Shown: positions 19,760-30,333 of the stretch, one piece after another | Layout of the letters: the number at the start of each line of letters is the position of its first letter | How positions within the stretch are numbered: position 1 is the first letter of the stretch | Assembly (NCBI GenBank): GCA_003152315.1 | Contig: PLZV01000023.1 | Coordinates: 30,640-94,639, forward strand | Direction of reading: 5' to 3' | DNA: 64,000 nucleotides | From: Verrucomicrobiota bacterium | GTDB taxonomy: Bacteria > Verrucomicrobiota > Verrucomicrobiia > Palsa-1439 | The notes under the pieces: model-generated | The model's database searches: none | Seen by the model: only the letters and a program-made list of their open reading frames with translations | Told to the model about the DNA's origin: nothing | Made by a program: the position numbers and the translations under genes

Positions 19760-20247
19760 TCTAAGATCTCTCCCTTTTCTCTCGGTCGTATTCATCGCGA
19801 TGCCGTGTCCGAAACGAAGGGAATAACTCCACGGAATGTCTCGCCGTTGCTCGGCGACACCCTCGCTCTGGGTTTGAGTTGTAGAAAGTTCCTCGCCCTT
19901 CATTTATCCCTCATCGTCGAATGTCCCTGAGCCAACTCGCTTTGGCTCTGGAACCGTGCTAATAATTATTAAATTTCACGGAAAAAAGCAAGAACTATCT
20001 TGAGAAACTCCCCAAATGGTTGGCATTCGAGGTCTTGCGTAAAGGCAAACGGATGGTGTCTGTCGACCTGGTTTACCCAAAACCGAGAAGGCACATGATT
20101 GTTAACAAGGAGAACACTTCCGGAAACGAGCAAGGAGCGGTTGCTTATGATGCCGTGCGTTAAGGCGACCGCTATTTCCGCGTACTGAGATCGAACGATT
20201 TCTGAAAGAAACGATGGCTGAGTAGAGTGAGTAATGCGAACCGTGCT

Positions 20248-21363
20248 TTACGCCTTCGCCGCCATTGGCACCACGTTGGCGGGTTCGGCTGTGGATGCGC
20301 CCCAGTTCATGCGCTTCGCCATTGCGGCGCTGTGTTCGTCGCGCAAGTGGCCGTAGGTCTTGGCCACGAGCAACCCGCCGCCTTTGTGACCGAGCCAGCC
20401 TGCAATCGTCTTGAAGTCAATCCCAGCTTCGATCGCGTTTGAGCAAAAGAAGTGACGCAGAGTGTGATGGTGAAAGTGCGGAAGCTTTGCTGTTTCACAG
20501 GCAGACGTGATGGCTTTCTTTGCGTTGTCAATCTGCACAATACGGTCGGTCGGTTCGGGTGGCTTGGCCAGTGAGGCCTGTAAGCGCAGAAGAAACTCTT
20601 CCAACGCGGGGAAAAGAGGAATCGTGCGCGCCTCGTGGTTCTTTGTGCCGTACTCGCCACCGGTGATCGTGAAGTTCTTCAATTCAAGATTCACTTCGCC
20701 CCAAGTCATGGCCGTGGCCTCCCCAAGACGGCAGCCAGAATAGGCCAGCAGTTCGCACAGGTCAGCGGCCTCGTGATACCGAACGTCGGACTGGCGTAGC
20801 GTGTCCAACAGAGTTTTGAATTGTGCTTTCGTTGGGATGACGATCTTCGCTTGGTGTTGCTTCCGACGCTCGGCCACCCTGGCAGGATTCTCCAGAATCA
20901 AACCCTCTCGCAGGGCGTAATCTAGAATCTGAATCAGTGTCTCCCTCTCGATGTTGAACGTGCGGGCCGACGCCGTCTTGTTCCGCGATGCGGCCCATGT
21001 ATCGACCTGGCTCTTGTCGATAGCACGAACCGTGTTGGTGAAGTAGGGTCTTACTGCATTGATCGCTGCCTCGCGCCGCACACGGCTCGACCGCTTCATG
21101 CCGCCCCCGACCGTGTCCAACCAACGCTTGGCAAAGTCAACAAAGAGGATGGCCTTCCCTACTTTGGTGTTGAGTCGGGCAACTTTTTGGCGTAATGCTT
21201 CAAGGCGGCGACGTGCTAGTTCTTTGTCAGTGGTTTTGAGTGATTTCTTAACCTGATCGCCCTTGCGGGTGAAGATGCCGTAGAAGATGCCCGAATCCGC
21301 GGAGCGGTATAGGCAGGGGATGTTGGTTTTCTTCAAGACTTGGCTCTTGAGGGCGGCTTCCAT
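20248..21363 (-). CDS. Tyrosine recombinase / phage-type integrase
   Basis: CRLGEATAMTW...HTLRHFFCSNAIEAGIDFKTIAGWLGHKGG...TYGHL: R-HxxR-H-Y signature; N-terminal SAM-like region. Confidence 0.9.
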   Translation of the reverse strand: MEAALKSQVLKKTNIPCLYRSADSGIFYGIFTRKGDQVKKSLKTTDKELARRRLEALRQKVARLNTKVGKAILFVDFAKRWLDTVGGGMKRSSRVRREAAINAVRPYFTNTVRAIDKSQVDTWAASRNKTASARTFNIERETLIQILDYALREGLILENPARVAERRKQHQAKIVIPTKAQFKTLLDTLRQSDVRYHEAADLCELLAYSGCRLGEATAMTWGEVNLELKNFTITGGEYGTKNHEARTIPLFPALEEFLLRLQASLAKPPEPTDRIVQIDNAKKAITSACETAKLPHFHHHTLRHFFCSNAIEAGIDFKTIAGWLGHKGGGLLVAKTYGHLRDEHSAAMAKRMNWGASTAEPANVVPMAAKA

Positions 21364-21456
21364 GGTGGAAACATCTTAAAGATTGCAAATTTAGATTGCA
21401 AGCACAATATTTAGGCATAGGGAAATGCTCATAAAAACACTATAAACATTGCGTGT

Positions 21457-21533
21457 GCGCCCATAGCTCAATTGGATAGAGCGTTGGTCTACGGAACCAA
21501 AGGTTGCAGGTTCAACTCCTGCTGGGCGCGCCA
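21457..21533 (+). tRNA. tRNA-Arg (anticodon ACG), 3' CCA encoded
   Basis: GCGCCCA...TGGGCGC acceptor stem, TTGGT-CTACGGA-ACCAA anticodon arm, TGCAGGTTCAACTCCTGC T-arm, GCCA 3' end. Confidence 0.92.
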
Positions 21534-21693
21534 CTTCCCTCCTTCCCCTGCCGCCGGTCATTCATATATGTACGGCTCCTGCACGAACCGACCATACGTC
21601 CTATCTCGACTACACCAGATGCCCTCACGGACTCCATTTCGGGCTAAAACGAACCCAAATCCCGCAATTTGCACCCCTAAAGCCCCTCTATTT

Positions 21694-21719
21694 TGGGTTC
21701 GTTTTCCAAAACGAACCCA
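21694..21719. repeat. Perfect inverted repeat TGGGTTCGTTTT-CC-AAAACGAACCCA
   Basis: Read directly; related half-sites nearby (AAAACGAACCCAAA at about 21648; GTGGGTTCGTTTCG at about 21803). Confidence 0.8.
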
Positions 21720-21882
21720 CCGGATTATTCGCACGTCTTCCGTCGCAACTCGCGTGTTCGTTGGCGGTTACATCAAAAACACCGTCGCAAAACGGTGGGT
21801 TCGTTTCGCAGAAACATATATGGGCCCCCGCGTGTCGCGCCGCAGCGCTTGCGGAGGCGGAAGCTGCGCACAGCAGCGAGTC

Positions 21883-21955
21883 GCGCCGTAGCCTTGGCGA
21901 AGGCGGACCCAAGCTTGTCCTAGGTCTTGTCCGCCGTAGCCTTGGCGAAGGCGGA
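21883..21955. repeat. Two direct copies of GCCGTAGCCTTGGCGAAGGCGGA
   Basis: Copies at about 21885-21907 and 21933-21955; an inverted related copy (TCCTTCGCTAAGGCTACGGCGGACGAG) at about 57076-57102. Confidence 0.75.
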
Positions 21956-22259
21956 TTCCCAATGTCAAAGAACTGCGCCGATCATACCCCTTTCGGATTA
22001 TCGTGTCCAGAAAAATAATCTATTTACGATAAATTGACAGGGCACGGGAGTTGCCGCGTTTCTGCTCGGTTGTAGCTGCGCGTCGGCTCTTACGACATTC
22101 GGGACCCCTGCGCCGAAGTCTCATGCCGAGAGCGATGTGCTCCATGACGGGCCGCATCCGCCCCTTGCGCTTCCCGAACGACTCTCTTTTAGGGTGGCAC
22201 TGGCTGGCACAGAGTGTCACTATTACGGCAAAGCAGCTGGTACAGCCAGGTGAATTAGC

Positions 22260-22958
22260 ATGGACATCACTCTCTCGTGTTCCAATTGCGGTCAACAGCT
22301 TGCGGTAGATGAATACGGCGCTGGTTTGACTCTGCCATGTCCAAAGTGTGGGCAGAATCTTCCGATTCCCGCCATCCCAACTGGTAAAAAAACAGGCTCT
22401 TCAGAACGATCGGCAGCGTCCGCTGGCAAGAGTTCAAGCGGAGCGGTTTCATCCTCACAGGCATTCCAACATGCTACTGGTAAAGACGTGTTCCACATCT
22501 CCTTTGACGGCAAAATCAAAGGCCCGTACACGCTCCAAGAGCTAGCAGAGTTGTATTACAGGGGGCTTGTCCAGTCCGATACCATATACAGCGAGAACAA
22601 CTCTGAGCACTGGCATCCGATTTCCGATATTCCGATGCTGAGATACGCTCGACCTGCGCCCTCACACGCTCCTACTGCCTCACCTCTTGCGGGAACGGCT
22701 TTGATAAAATCATCCGCCACGTCACCAGGTACAAAAGCAGTTTACGGGAACAACCGCGGTTTCCTCAAGAACCTTGCATTGAACCTGCGAGGACCGGGGT
22801 TTGTTATAGTGTTGGTTTCGTGGCTACTTGCCGTAGTTGCTGTTTCTATCTGGGCCAACGAGAGTGGTCGCAAAGTCGCCTACGGTTTACTTTCGGCCTT
22901 TATCGCAGTGTACTTTATGGCGCTGGCTTCGGTCGGCCACAAATCTGATCACCTCTGA
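22260..22958 (+). CDS. Zinc-ribbon + GYF_2/DUF4339-like membrane protein
   Basis: CSNCGQQL...LPCPKCGQNLPIP zinc ribbon; FDGKIKGPYTLQELAELYYRGLVQSDTIY...HWHPISDIP; C-terminal TM segments. Confidence 0.75.
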   Translation: MDITLSCSNCGQQLAVDEYGAGLTLPCPKCGQNLPIPAIPTGKKTGSSERSAASAGKSSSGAVSSSQAFQHATGKDVFHISFDGKIKGPYTLQELAELYYRGLVQSDTIYSENNSEHWHPISDIPMLRYARPAPSHAPTASPLAGTALIKSSATSPGTKAVYGNNRGFLKNLALNLRGPGFVIVLVSWLLAVVAVSIWANESGRKVAYGLLSAFIAVYFMALASVGHKSDHL

Positions 22959-23256
22959 GTTCGTTACCTTTTGATCACCGTGAAGTTTTCGTTGTAGTAA
23001 CTCTCGTACCCCGCACGCCATGCCTTCGCCAATCCGTTGACCCATTGAAAGCGCGTCGTGCTGACCTTGTTACTGGCTCGGCCACTTGTGAGACGCACTC
23101 GCCTTGGAACGTGGTCGCTATCCGCCAAACGGATGCGTTTCGACTTCGTTCCCTCTTTGAGCACCGGCGACGACCCCTTCAACGGCAAATCTTTGAGCAA
23201 GGCAGGTAGGGTTTCACCCCATGGCCTTCGACCAACCGCTGGCCTAAAATCCAAGT

Positions 23257-23412
23257 ATGAAAAAAATAATCGCCTCTTGCCTTACCGTTGTTGCCCTTGC
23301 GTTGATATCCGGCTGCGCCTCTGATGGCACTCACAGCAGGACCACCACGACGGAACAAACCACGACGCCTAGTCCCGTCACCACGACTACCACGGATACA
23401 CAAACCAAGTAG
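23257..23412 (+). CDS. Small Thr-rich lipoprotein (51 aa), absent from the supplied ORF track
   Basis: MKKIIASCLTVVALALISGCASDGTHSRTTTTEQTTTPSPVTTTTTDTQTK with lipobox LISGC. Confidence 0.6.
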   Translation: MKKIIASCLTVVALALISGCASDGTHSRTTTTEQTTTPSPVTTTTTDTQTK

Positions 23413-23527
23413 CGTTCGGTTTTTCCCTTGGTGCACGTGGGCGTTTGCCGTGTGAATCTCAACACGGTGAGCGCCGCCTCGCGCTCCGCTCGTAACAACC
23501 CGGCAAACTGAAAAGGAAAAACAGAGT

Positions 23528-23659
23528 ATGAACGCAATAATACCAGTTGCTCTCCTGGCGTGGAGCATACACGGAGGCCGCGATTGGGGTTACGCGCCCG
23601 TTGGCGGTGCTGGATTGCTGGTGGTGATTGTCGTAGTGGTGTTAGTGATGAGGCGATGA
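23528..23659 (+). CDS. Small DUF3309-like membrane protein (43 aa), absent from the supplied ORF track
   Basis: MNAIIPVALLAWSIHGGRDWGYAPVGGAGLLVVIVVVVLVMRR: W/GY/GG motif followed by one hydrophobic helix. Confidence 0.45.
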   Translation: MNAIIPVALLAWSIHGGRDWGYAPVGGAGLLVVIVVVVLVMRR

Positions 23660-23781
23660 ACAGAAGCTCTAACGCCTCTCGGTCGCGATTGGTCATAATT
23701 AGAATCGCGTCGCTGGCGCGAGTCGCGTCCGTGCTCGCTGGTTGAACCGGACGGCGGGCTGAGTGTTTTCAATCCGAGCCT

Positions 23782-26604
23782 TCACGGCACGAGAAGGACG
23801 CGGTAGAATCGTTGCGTTGCTGACCCGAAGACATTGGAGGCGGACAGGGTGCTGCCGGCGGCAGTCAAGGTGCCGCCCACATTGCTCCAATTCGTGGGGT
23901 TCATGCTGGCCGACGACTGCACTCGATACACCAACCCGGACACCGTGCTCCACGTCAGTCCGATCGTGCTGTTGGTGCGCGTTACCGACAGGAACTGCGG
24001 CTTGGGAAGCGGCGTCACGCTAATGTCGTCGAGGCCGAAAAAAGACGAGCCGTTTTGAAATCCAAACTGGAGGACTGTGCTATTCGTGGTGGCGACCACC
24101 ACAAACTGGAAATACGTCCAATCATACGCGGGCTGGTTGAATTGGCTGGAGATGGTGGTCCCGTTCCACAATACCAGAAATTCATTCGGAATCGTGCCAA
24201 AACCGAGGTCAGCATTTTCCCGCCAGAACGAAAGCAAATAAGGCTGTCCCGGCAACGTCGCCAGGGTTTGGGAAAGGTCCGCGACCGAGCCGGCCTCGCT
24301 CAGGAACGCGGAATAGGTCCCGTCGTACGGCGTGACGCCGAAGAATCCGAGGAGCGACCCGTCGTCAACCAGACTCGAGCTACCAGAGGGGTTGCCCGTG
24401 AGGGTCCAGAAGGAGAAATCGCCGGTTTCAAAATCGCCATTCTGCACAATTGGCTGCCCCACCTGCAGTGTGAACTGGCGGTTCAAGGCGTGGCCGCTGT
24501 TCAGATCACCAAACACCACGTTCCCTGAGTAGATGCCCGGCGCAAGGGACTTGGCTGCGGGATTCAAACTCACGGCAACGGTCTGTGTCGGTCCGCCGGA
24601 TGTCAGGGTGCCGCTGCTCGGCGACGCGCTGAGCCACACGGGCGCACTGAGTACCGACCAACTCAGTGTGGTTGTTCCCGCGTTGCTCAGGGCATAGCTT
24701 TGGGAGGTCACGTTGAACGGGCCGCCGGCCGGGCCGATGGCCGTGAAGCCCGTTACCGGGCGAATCCTCAGCGCGTCAGGTGGCCGGGAGAGGACGTTGA
24801 CCAGGTTGCTCCCCGCGGGCGAACCCCAGCCCGTGCAGAGGTCGTAGCCGGGGACGGCGGTAAATTGGTTTGGGCTGGCGATCCATTCGTTATTGCCGGT
24901 CGTGGTGTCATTGAACGCGGAAGTGTAATCCCCGTCCGTTCCGATGGCGTACACGGCGGGATTGATGAAGCCGACCGGGCCGTTGGTGCCGGCCTGCTCG
25001 TTGACCAGCGCGATAAACGCCGCCCACAACGGCGAGGCACAACTGGTGCCACCAATGCCACCTTGATCTCCGTAATCTGTGCCATTACCGGCAATGACGT
25101 CCACGTTGTCCGCAGTCAGGGCAACATCGGGAATGTTGCGCATGGTCGTCGACCCGCCGTTGGCGGAAGTGGCAACGCCCTGCTGCCAGATTGGAATCGG
25201 GTAGGAAGTGCTAATCCCGCCACTGCTGCCAATACCGTCTGCCGCAGGGCCGATTTCCACACCCCAATTCCACACGGTCTCAGACACGTACGGTCCCGAC
25301 GGACCCGTCGTCGTCAAGGTCGTCCCGCCGACGCTCGTGAGGTACGGGTCATCGGCGGGAAAGTTGCTGGACGTCAACGTGTAGAATGCATCGCTGTCGC
25401 CTGAGGCGGCGAAGAAGGATTGTCCCTGCAACGCCATTTGCTGGAAGATCTGGTCGGCGTTTGTATCGGGACCATCGCCCCAACCCCAGGAACAACTGAG
25501 TTGCTTGGCCTGGTTGTCCGTGACCATCTTGTTCAGGACGTCGTTCGGGATGCCGTTGCTTGACGCTTCATAAAGAATCACTTTGGATAATCCCGGTGCC
25601 ATCGAAATCACCATCTCGATGTCCAACGAGACTTCGATATTGTTGGTGGTATCGACCGGAATCCCGTCAAACCCATCGATGTAGACATTCGTCAGGGTAA
25701 CATTGGGCAGTCCGGCCATGCTCTCGTAGGAGGCGATGTCGGCGGGGTAATAGCCGTCGAATTGCACCAGCCCAATCGACTGCCCCGTACCGGTGAGTGC
25801 GACACCGGGCGCGTAGGCGGCGCGGAAGTCGTACCCCATGTAGGTGCCGCTCGATCCCGAACCATCGGACGGGCGGGCGCGTGCCGTCTTCTGACGCGGC
25901 GCAATTTTCAGATTGGCGGGATGCGGTCGGGTAAAATTGTTGAGGCCGTTGATCGCTAGGACCGGGACATTCATTTCTACGGACGGTTCGACATCGGGCG
26001 CATAGAACCTGCGAGCTTCCTTCGGGTGCTGATAGACCCGCATCGTCACGTGGAAAGCTTTCTCGATGTCGGCCACAGTCGCGTTCACGTCCAACAGTAC
26101 GCGATTAGGGTGTGCCGCCGTGATCCGGAATCCGTTCCGATTGGCGAAATCCATCACGGCTTGGTAATCCTGCTCGGTCGGACCGAACTTCTCGGTGAAC
26201 TGCTCCGGCGTCAGGTAATGACGATACTGGGGACTGGTGGGATCGTAAATCTGCTGGAGCAGCTTCGTGAGTCCCTCCTGGTTCCGCAACGGCAGCCCGA
26301 TCGCCAGGTCCAGCCGCGTCGATCCCGGCAGGCGGTCTACCGGTTGCAACTGCGTCGCCGCCGCCGGCACGTGGCCTGACAGAGTCCGCCGTTGCTGCGC
26401 CTGGGCCGGCTGTGCGAACAACCCGAGGGCCATGCAGGTTGCGGCAACGTACCCGATGACGTGGCGGAGCGCCGTGGGAGGGCGTGTGACATGCTCGTCG
26501 AAGGGCGGCGTGCGAAGCCACAAAACGAAATGCCGATTTCCCAGCCCGAGTCCCATGCCAAGAGCAATGTGCTCCATGATGTCCCAGTCAGCAACCGAAA
26601 TCAC
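23782..26604 (-). CDS. S53 family peptidase (sedolisin/pro-kumamolisin) with C-terminal domains
   Basis: Prodomain DPTSPQYRHYLTPEQFTEKFGPTEQDYQAV; ASSNGIPNDV; SSGGISTSYPIPIWQQ; GGTSCASPLWAAFIALVNEQ; C-terminus RFYRVLLVP. Confidence 0.88.
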   Translation of the reverse strand: MISVADWDIMEHIALGMGLGLGNRHFVLWLRTPPFDEHVTRPPTALRHVIGYVAATCMALGLFAQPAQAQQRRTLSGHVPAAATQLQPVDRLPGSTRLDLAIGLPLRNQEGLTKLLQQIYDPTSPQYRHYLTPEQFTEKFGPTEQDYQAVMDFANRNGFRITAAHPNRVLLDVNATVADIEKAFHVTMRVYQHPKEARRFYAPDVEPSVEMNVPVLAINGLNNFTRPHPANLKIAPRQKTARARPSDGSGSSGTYMGYDFRAAYAPGVALTGTGQSIGLVQFDGYYPADIASYESMAGLPNVTLTNVYIDGFDGIPVDTTNNIEVSLDIEMVISMAPGLSKVILYEASSNGIPNDVLNKMVTDNQAKQLSCSWGWGDGPDTNADQIFQQMALQGQSFFAASGDSDAFYTLTSSNFPADDPYLTSVGGTTLTTTGPSGPYVSETVWNWGVEIGPAADGIGSSGGISTSYPIPIWQQGVATSANGGSTTMRNIPDVALTADNVDVIAGNGTDYGDQGGIGGTSCASPLWAAFIALVNEQAGTNGPVGFINPAVYAIGTDGDYTSAFNDTTTGNNEWIASPNQFTAVPGYDLCTGWGSPAGSNLVNVLSRPPDALRIRPVTGFTAIGPAGGPFNVTSQSYALSNAGTTTLSWSVLSAPVWLSASPSSGTLTSGGPTQTVAVSLNPAAKSLAPGIYSGNVVFGDLNSGHALNRQFTLQVGQPIVQNGDFETGDFSFWTLTGNPSGSSSLVDDGSLLGFFGVTPYDGTYSAFLSEAGSVADLSQTLATLPGQPYLLSFWRENADLGFGTIPNEFLVLWNGTTISSQFNQPAYDWTYFQFVVVATTNSTVLQFGFQNGSSFFGLDDISVTPLPKPQFLSVTRTNSTIGLTWSTVSGLVYRVQSSASMNPTNWSNVGGTLTAAGSTLSASNVFGSATQRFYRVLLVP

Positions 26605-26856
26605 ATTCGTCGTGCTCCGCTTGCCGGATGACGACCAACTGCCTTCAACCCATTTTCACTATGGGCATCGTGAGCTTTCGGTTTGCCGAATACACGAATT
26701 TCGTCGATCACTATCTTGAGAATCTTATTGGAGCCGTTGAGTTGCAGAGCCCAATTGACAACTAACCACACTCTGACCTTTTCGCGCCGCGATCAACCTT
26801 CTGATTCGCACTGACCACCTCATCCGAAGTGGGCGCGACCAAACAAACCCGTCGCG

Positions 26857-29800
26857 CTACGGCGTCACGCTGAGGTTCTTGGTACCCAACTCGAAGAAGA
26901 CCTGCTCCAAGAGCACGTCGGTCTGGTTCGCTCGGCGCTGCATCGGGGCGCGGTCCGTGTACTCCATGCGCGCCTGGCTGAGCATCTGACGCGTGAACGC
27001 TGCGGAGGCGGTCCCGATGTCCGGGATTCTCGTGCTGCCACTGGCGTCGGCATAGTTATAGTTCATCGTCTGGACCGGGAGGTTTCCCGTCGCGTTGATG
27101 ATGGGCCATGTGCTGACAGGGTTACGGAACGTGTTGGCTCCTTGGATCCAAACACTGCCCGTGGTTGACCCGCTGATGTTAAACCAATCAATAACCTGGA
27201 TGCCCAGGATCGACAGTTGCCCCGTGAAATTCGCGACGTCGAAGCCGTCGGATGTGGCGCGGCTGAAATCCTCCGCGCCGCCGATGTTCTCGACCATCTT
27301 CGAGCCGAGGAAGGTAATGGTGCCATTACCGGACACCCGCAGCAGTTTATTCCCAGACGAGTTGCTGGCCTCATTGTACGAATTCTCCACGTACAGCTGG
27401 CCGCCATTGGTGCACACAAAACTGATGGCATTTCCCCCGCCATCGGTATTGATGTAACGCACCTTGCCCGCACCGCTGAGCACCACATTGGCGCCACTCG
27501 TGGCGGGTGTGCCCGGCGTGTTTCCTCCACCATAAGACAAACCCGTCACGTCAATGACTGTGTTCGGGCAATTGCCGAGAAACAGGTTCGCGCCCACCGG
27601 CTCGGTCCCGCTGGAATCCCGCAGGTACACCCGCGCCGGCGTGCTGCCGACGCCTGACACGTTGATGAGATTGGCCGCGCCGCCGTAATTCCCAATCAGG
27701 CCGATATGCGAAAAGGTGGCGCGCGAGGGAGATGGGCACGAGAAGAGCGTGCCGCCGCTGGACCCGCTCCAGAACAGGATTGTGTTCGGGCCGTCGCCGA
27801 CAATCCGCACGTCCTTATTAGCAGGAATCGTGACCGTGCTGGTGGGGTAAATTTGGTGGTTCAGCTCCAACACCGGCGATGGGATATGGAACACACTGCC
27901 GTCGCCCGCGCTGTTGATGCTACTCTGCAGCGACGCGGAGGTCATGCTCGTGGTCATCTCAAACACCGTGCGGTTCAAGTTGGTCGCGGCAACGGGTAGT
28001 CCGGGAAGGGTGAAGGTCTGCGACGTGCGGCTGACGACGACGTTGTCCACCAGGTTGCTGCGCACAGAAATCGCACCCGAGAACTTCGCCCAGTTCGAGA
28101 TGCCGTTCGTGTTGCCGACCGCCAGCAAGTCTGCAATCGAACCAGTGGCAAAAGAAATCGTCGCGTTGGTCGTCAGCGTGGAGTTGTCCAGCATCACCAC
28201 CGGGCCGAACTGGTTCATCTGGTAGGGGATGCCGGCCGGGTCGATCACCGTGTTGCCCTTGAACAGGAGCGGCGTGGTGTTGGCTCCCTGATTGACGGTC
28301 ACGAAGAACGCGCCGGACTGGTAGCTGGTGTTGCTGACCATCGAGCAGAAGACCGCGCCGGGCAAGTGGTAGAAATCGATGCCGTTGTGCTGGAAAAACG
28401 AGTGATAGGCGTGCGCGTCGCCCTTGCTGACGTAGATTCCATAGGTCGTGTTGTTCTCGATCAGGCAATCGGTGAACCAGATGTCCAGTGCGTTGAAGTT
28501 CTCCAATTCCACACCGATGGAGTTGGTCTGGATCAGGCACCTCACGAAATCCTCGTTCGAGAAGCCTTCCCACGGTTCAAAATGTCCGCCATCGATCCCG
28601 ATCCCGCCGGGCGCGGAGTTTTTGATGATGCAATCCTCGTAGAGATTGTTGTTATCGAAGATGGCGAACGACTGCTGGCTGGAGGCCAGCACCGTTCGGG
28701 CTTTGAAGTTGCCGTCGAACTTCAGCCGCGCGAAGTAGCTGTTCACCACCCCGTCGACATGGAAGCAGGTTGCCGCGCCGGAGTTGTTGGCATCGCTCGC
28801 GGACACGGTTGGTCCGTCGTAGAGAAAACCGCATGTATCCCGGTTCAGGCCCACCACCGCAATGCCATGTCGTTGGGCGAGCCATGGCTTCTTGGTGACG
28901 CGACACATGCCGGGAATCAAGAGCACCGGCGAGCACGTGCCATTACCCACGGCCGCCAAGGCGTTGGATACGGCGACACTGTCGTCGGTTACGCCATCGC
29001 AACGCGCGCCCCACGCCATCACGTTCGTCCATGACACAAACGGCCCGTACCATTCATTGAACACCTGGTTGGTCACGACCAGCGGCGCCGCAGACCCGAG
29101 TGTTGTCGTGCACACCAGCGTGCTGGCGGAGGTGTTGCCCGCGTTATCGTAAGCCATGATCCTGTAACAATGCAGGCTGCCCGCAGTCAATCCGCTGTCC
29201 GTATAGGTGGTCCCGGTCGTCGTCCCGAGGATCACTGCTCCGCGATGTACCTCGTATCCCGCCAGCCCGGAACCGCCGAAGTCAGTGGTTGGATTCCAAG
29301 ACAGTGTGATCTGTGAGGAGGAGTTGACCAACGCAGTCAGGCCGCTCGGTGTCGTGGGAGCCGTGGTATCGATTATCGCCATAACCGTTGCGTTAATTGA
29401 ACCGCCTACTGCCGGCACACTGGCAACATTGGCGGTTGTGTCGCTGGTTGCGGAGAGAGACTCGGGAACCGGAATCGGAGAGGCAACTGTTATGCCGCCG
29501 GAACCGCCTTGCGTAAAATTGTCAGGGAACTGAGCGACGAGAGCGGCATACGAATAGGTGCCCGGCTCCAACTGAGTGCCGTTGATCGTGACGGCGCTGA
29601 ACTGGCAATCCTGATGTAACACCATCACACCGTTACTGCCGAGAAGCGTCAGGGTGCCGGATGTTTGAATGTCATAGCTGATTTCCAAAGTGCCATTGCC
29701 GATCGTGAGATTGCCGGCGCCAAGCGAATTCACCCCTGTGCCCTTGAGATAACCTCTTACGACCAGCCAGTCGCCGCTGTACGGGTTATTCGTACTTTGA

Positions 29801-30333
29801 ATGTCCATTGAGTTTGCTGGGTTCCAACTGAAAAGAGTGAGATTCCCCTCGCCCGAGAGCTGCGCAGTAATCACCAGACTGCGGGAGCCCAAACCAAGAT
29901 CAATAAGCGAATTGGCTGCCACAGCGATTTGGCCGTCAATCGTAAACGTATTGTCATCTCCGGCCTGCAGTCTGCCGCCGTTAAGAATCAACCCCGCATT
30001 CCCGTCCACGCCAGGGAAACTCAGCGTCACCGGCGAAGTCCCCTTGAGCTGGAGCCGGGCGCCACGATCCAACGTAAGCGCGTCACCCGGAAATACCGGC
30101 GCATCGCCAGGAGGATTCTGGACGCGACCGCCCCAAAGGATTTCATACGTGTTGCCGGCAGTTGGAGTGGTGGCACCCGGCTGCCAGTCGACGTCGGTCC
30201 AGGATTGTACTGCGTATGGCGTGCTAACGCCGGTTGTGTAGAGCGCTGCTTCGCTTGCCGTGGCAAGAACGAACGTCGCCAAGAACCCTGCGATCCGCCG
30301 CAACTCCAAGACGTGAGAGTTGAGATACTTCAT
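26857..30333 (-). CDS. Large secreted right-handed beta-helix protein with fibronectin III-like domain
   Basis: WGARCDGVTDDSVAVSNALAAVGNG pectate-lyase-like start of a helix; FN3-like TTAPTTPSGLTALVNSSSQITLSWNPTTDFGGSGLAGYEVHRG. Confidence 0.75.
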   Translation of the reverse strand: MKYLNSHVLELRRIAGFLATFVLATASEAALYTTGVSTPYAVQSWTDVDWQPGATTPTAGNTYEILWGGRVQNPPGDAPVFPGDALTLDRGARLQLKGTSPVTLSFPGVDGNAGLILNGGRLQAGDDNTFTIDGQIAVAANSLIDLGLGSRSLVITAQLSGEGNLTLFSWNPANSMDIQSTNNPYSGDWLVVRGYLKGTGVNSLGAGNLTIGNGTLEISYDIQTSGTLTLLGSNGVMVLHQDCQFSAVTINGTQLEPGTYSYAALVAQFPDNFTQGGSGGITVASPIPVPESLSATSDTTANVASVPAVGGSINATVMAIIDTTAPTTPSGLTALVNSSSQITLSWNPTTDFGGSGLAGYEVHRGAVILGTTTGTTYTDSGLTAGSLHCYRIMAYDNAGNTSASTLVCTTTLGSAAPLVVTNQVFNEWYGPFVSWTNVMAWGARCDGVTDDSVAVSNALAAVGNGTCSPVLLIPGMCRVTKKPWLAQRHGIAVVGLNRDTCGFLYDGPTVSASDANNSGAATCFHVDGVVNSYFARLKFDGNFKARTVLASSQQSFAIFDNNNLYEDCIIKNSAPGGIGIDGGHFEPWEGFSNEDFVRCLIQTNSIGVELENFNALDIWFTDCLIENNTTYGIYVSKGDAHAYHSFFQHNGIDFYHLPGAVFCSMVSNTSYQSGAFFVTVNQGANTTPLLFKGNTVIDPAGIPYQMNQFGPVVMLDNSTLTTNATISFATGSIADLLAVGNTNGISNWAKFSGAISVRSNLVDNVVVSRTSQTFTLPGLPVAATNLNRTVFEMTTSMTSASLQSSINSAGDGSVFHIPSPVLELNHQIYPTSTVTIPANKDVRIVGDGPNTILFWSGSSGGTLFSCPSPSRATFSHIGLIGNYGGAANLINVSGVGSTPARVYLRDSSGTEPVGANLFLGNCPNTVIDVTGLSYGGGNTPGTPATSGANVVLSGAGKVRYINTDGGGNAISFVCTNGGQLYVENSYNEASNSSGNKLLRVSGNGTITFLGSKMVENIGGAEDFSRATSDGFDVANFTGQLSILGIQVIDWFNISGSTTGSVWIQGANTFRNPVSTWPIINATGNLPVQTMNYNYADASGSTRIPDIGTASAAFTRQMLSQARMEYTDRAPMQRRANQTDVLLEQVFFELGTKNLSVTP

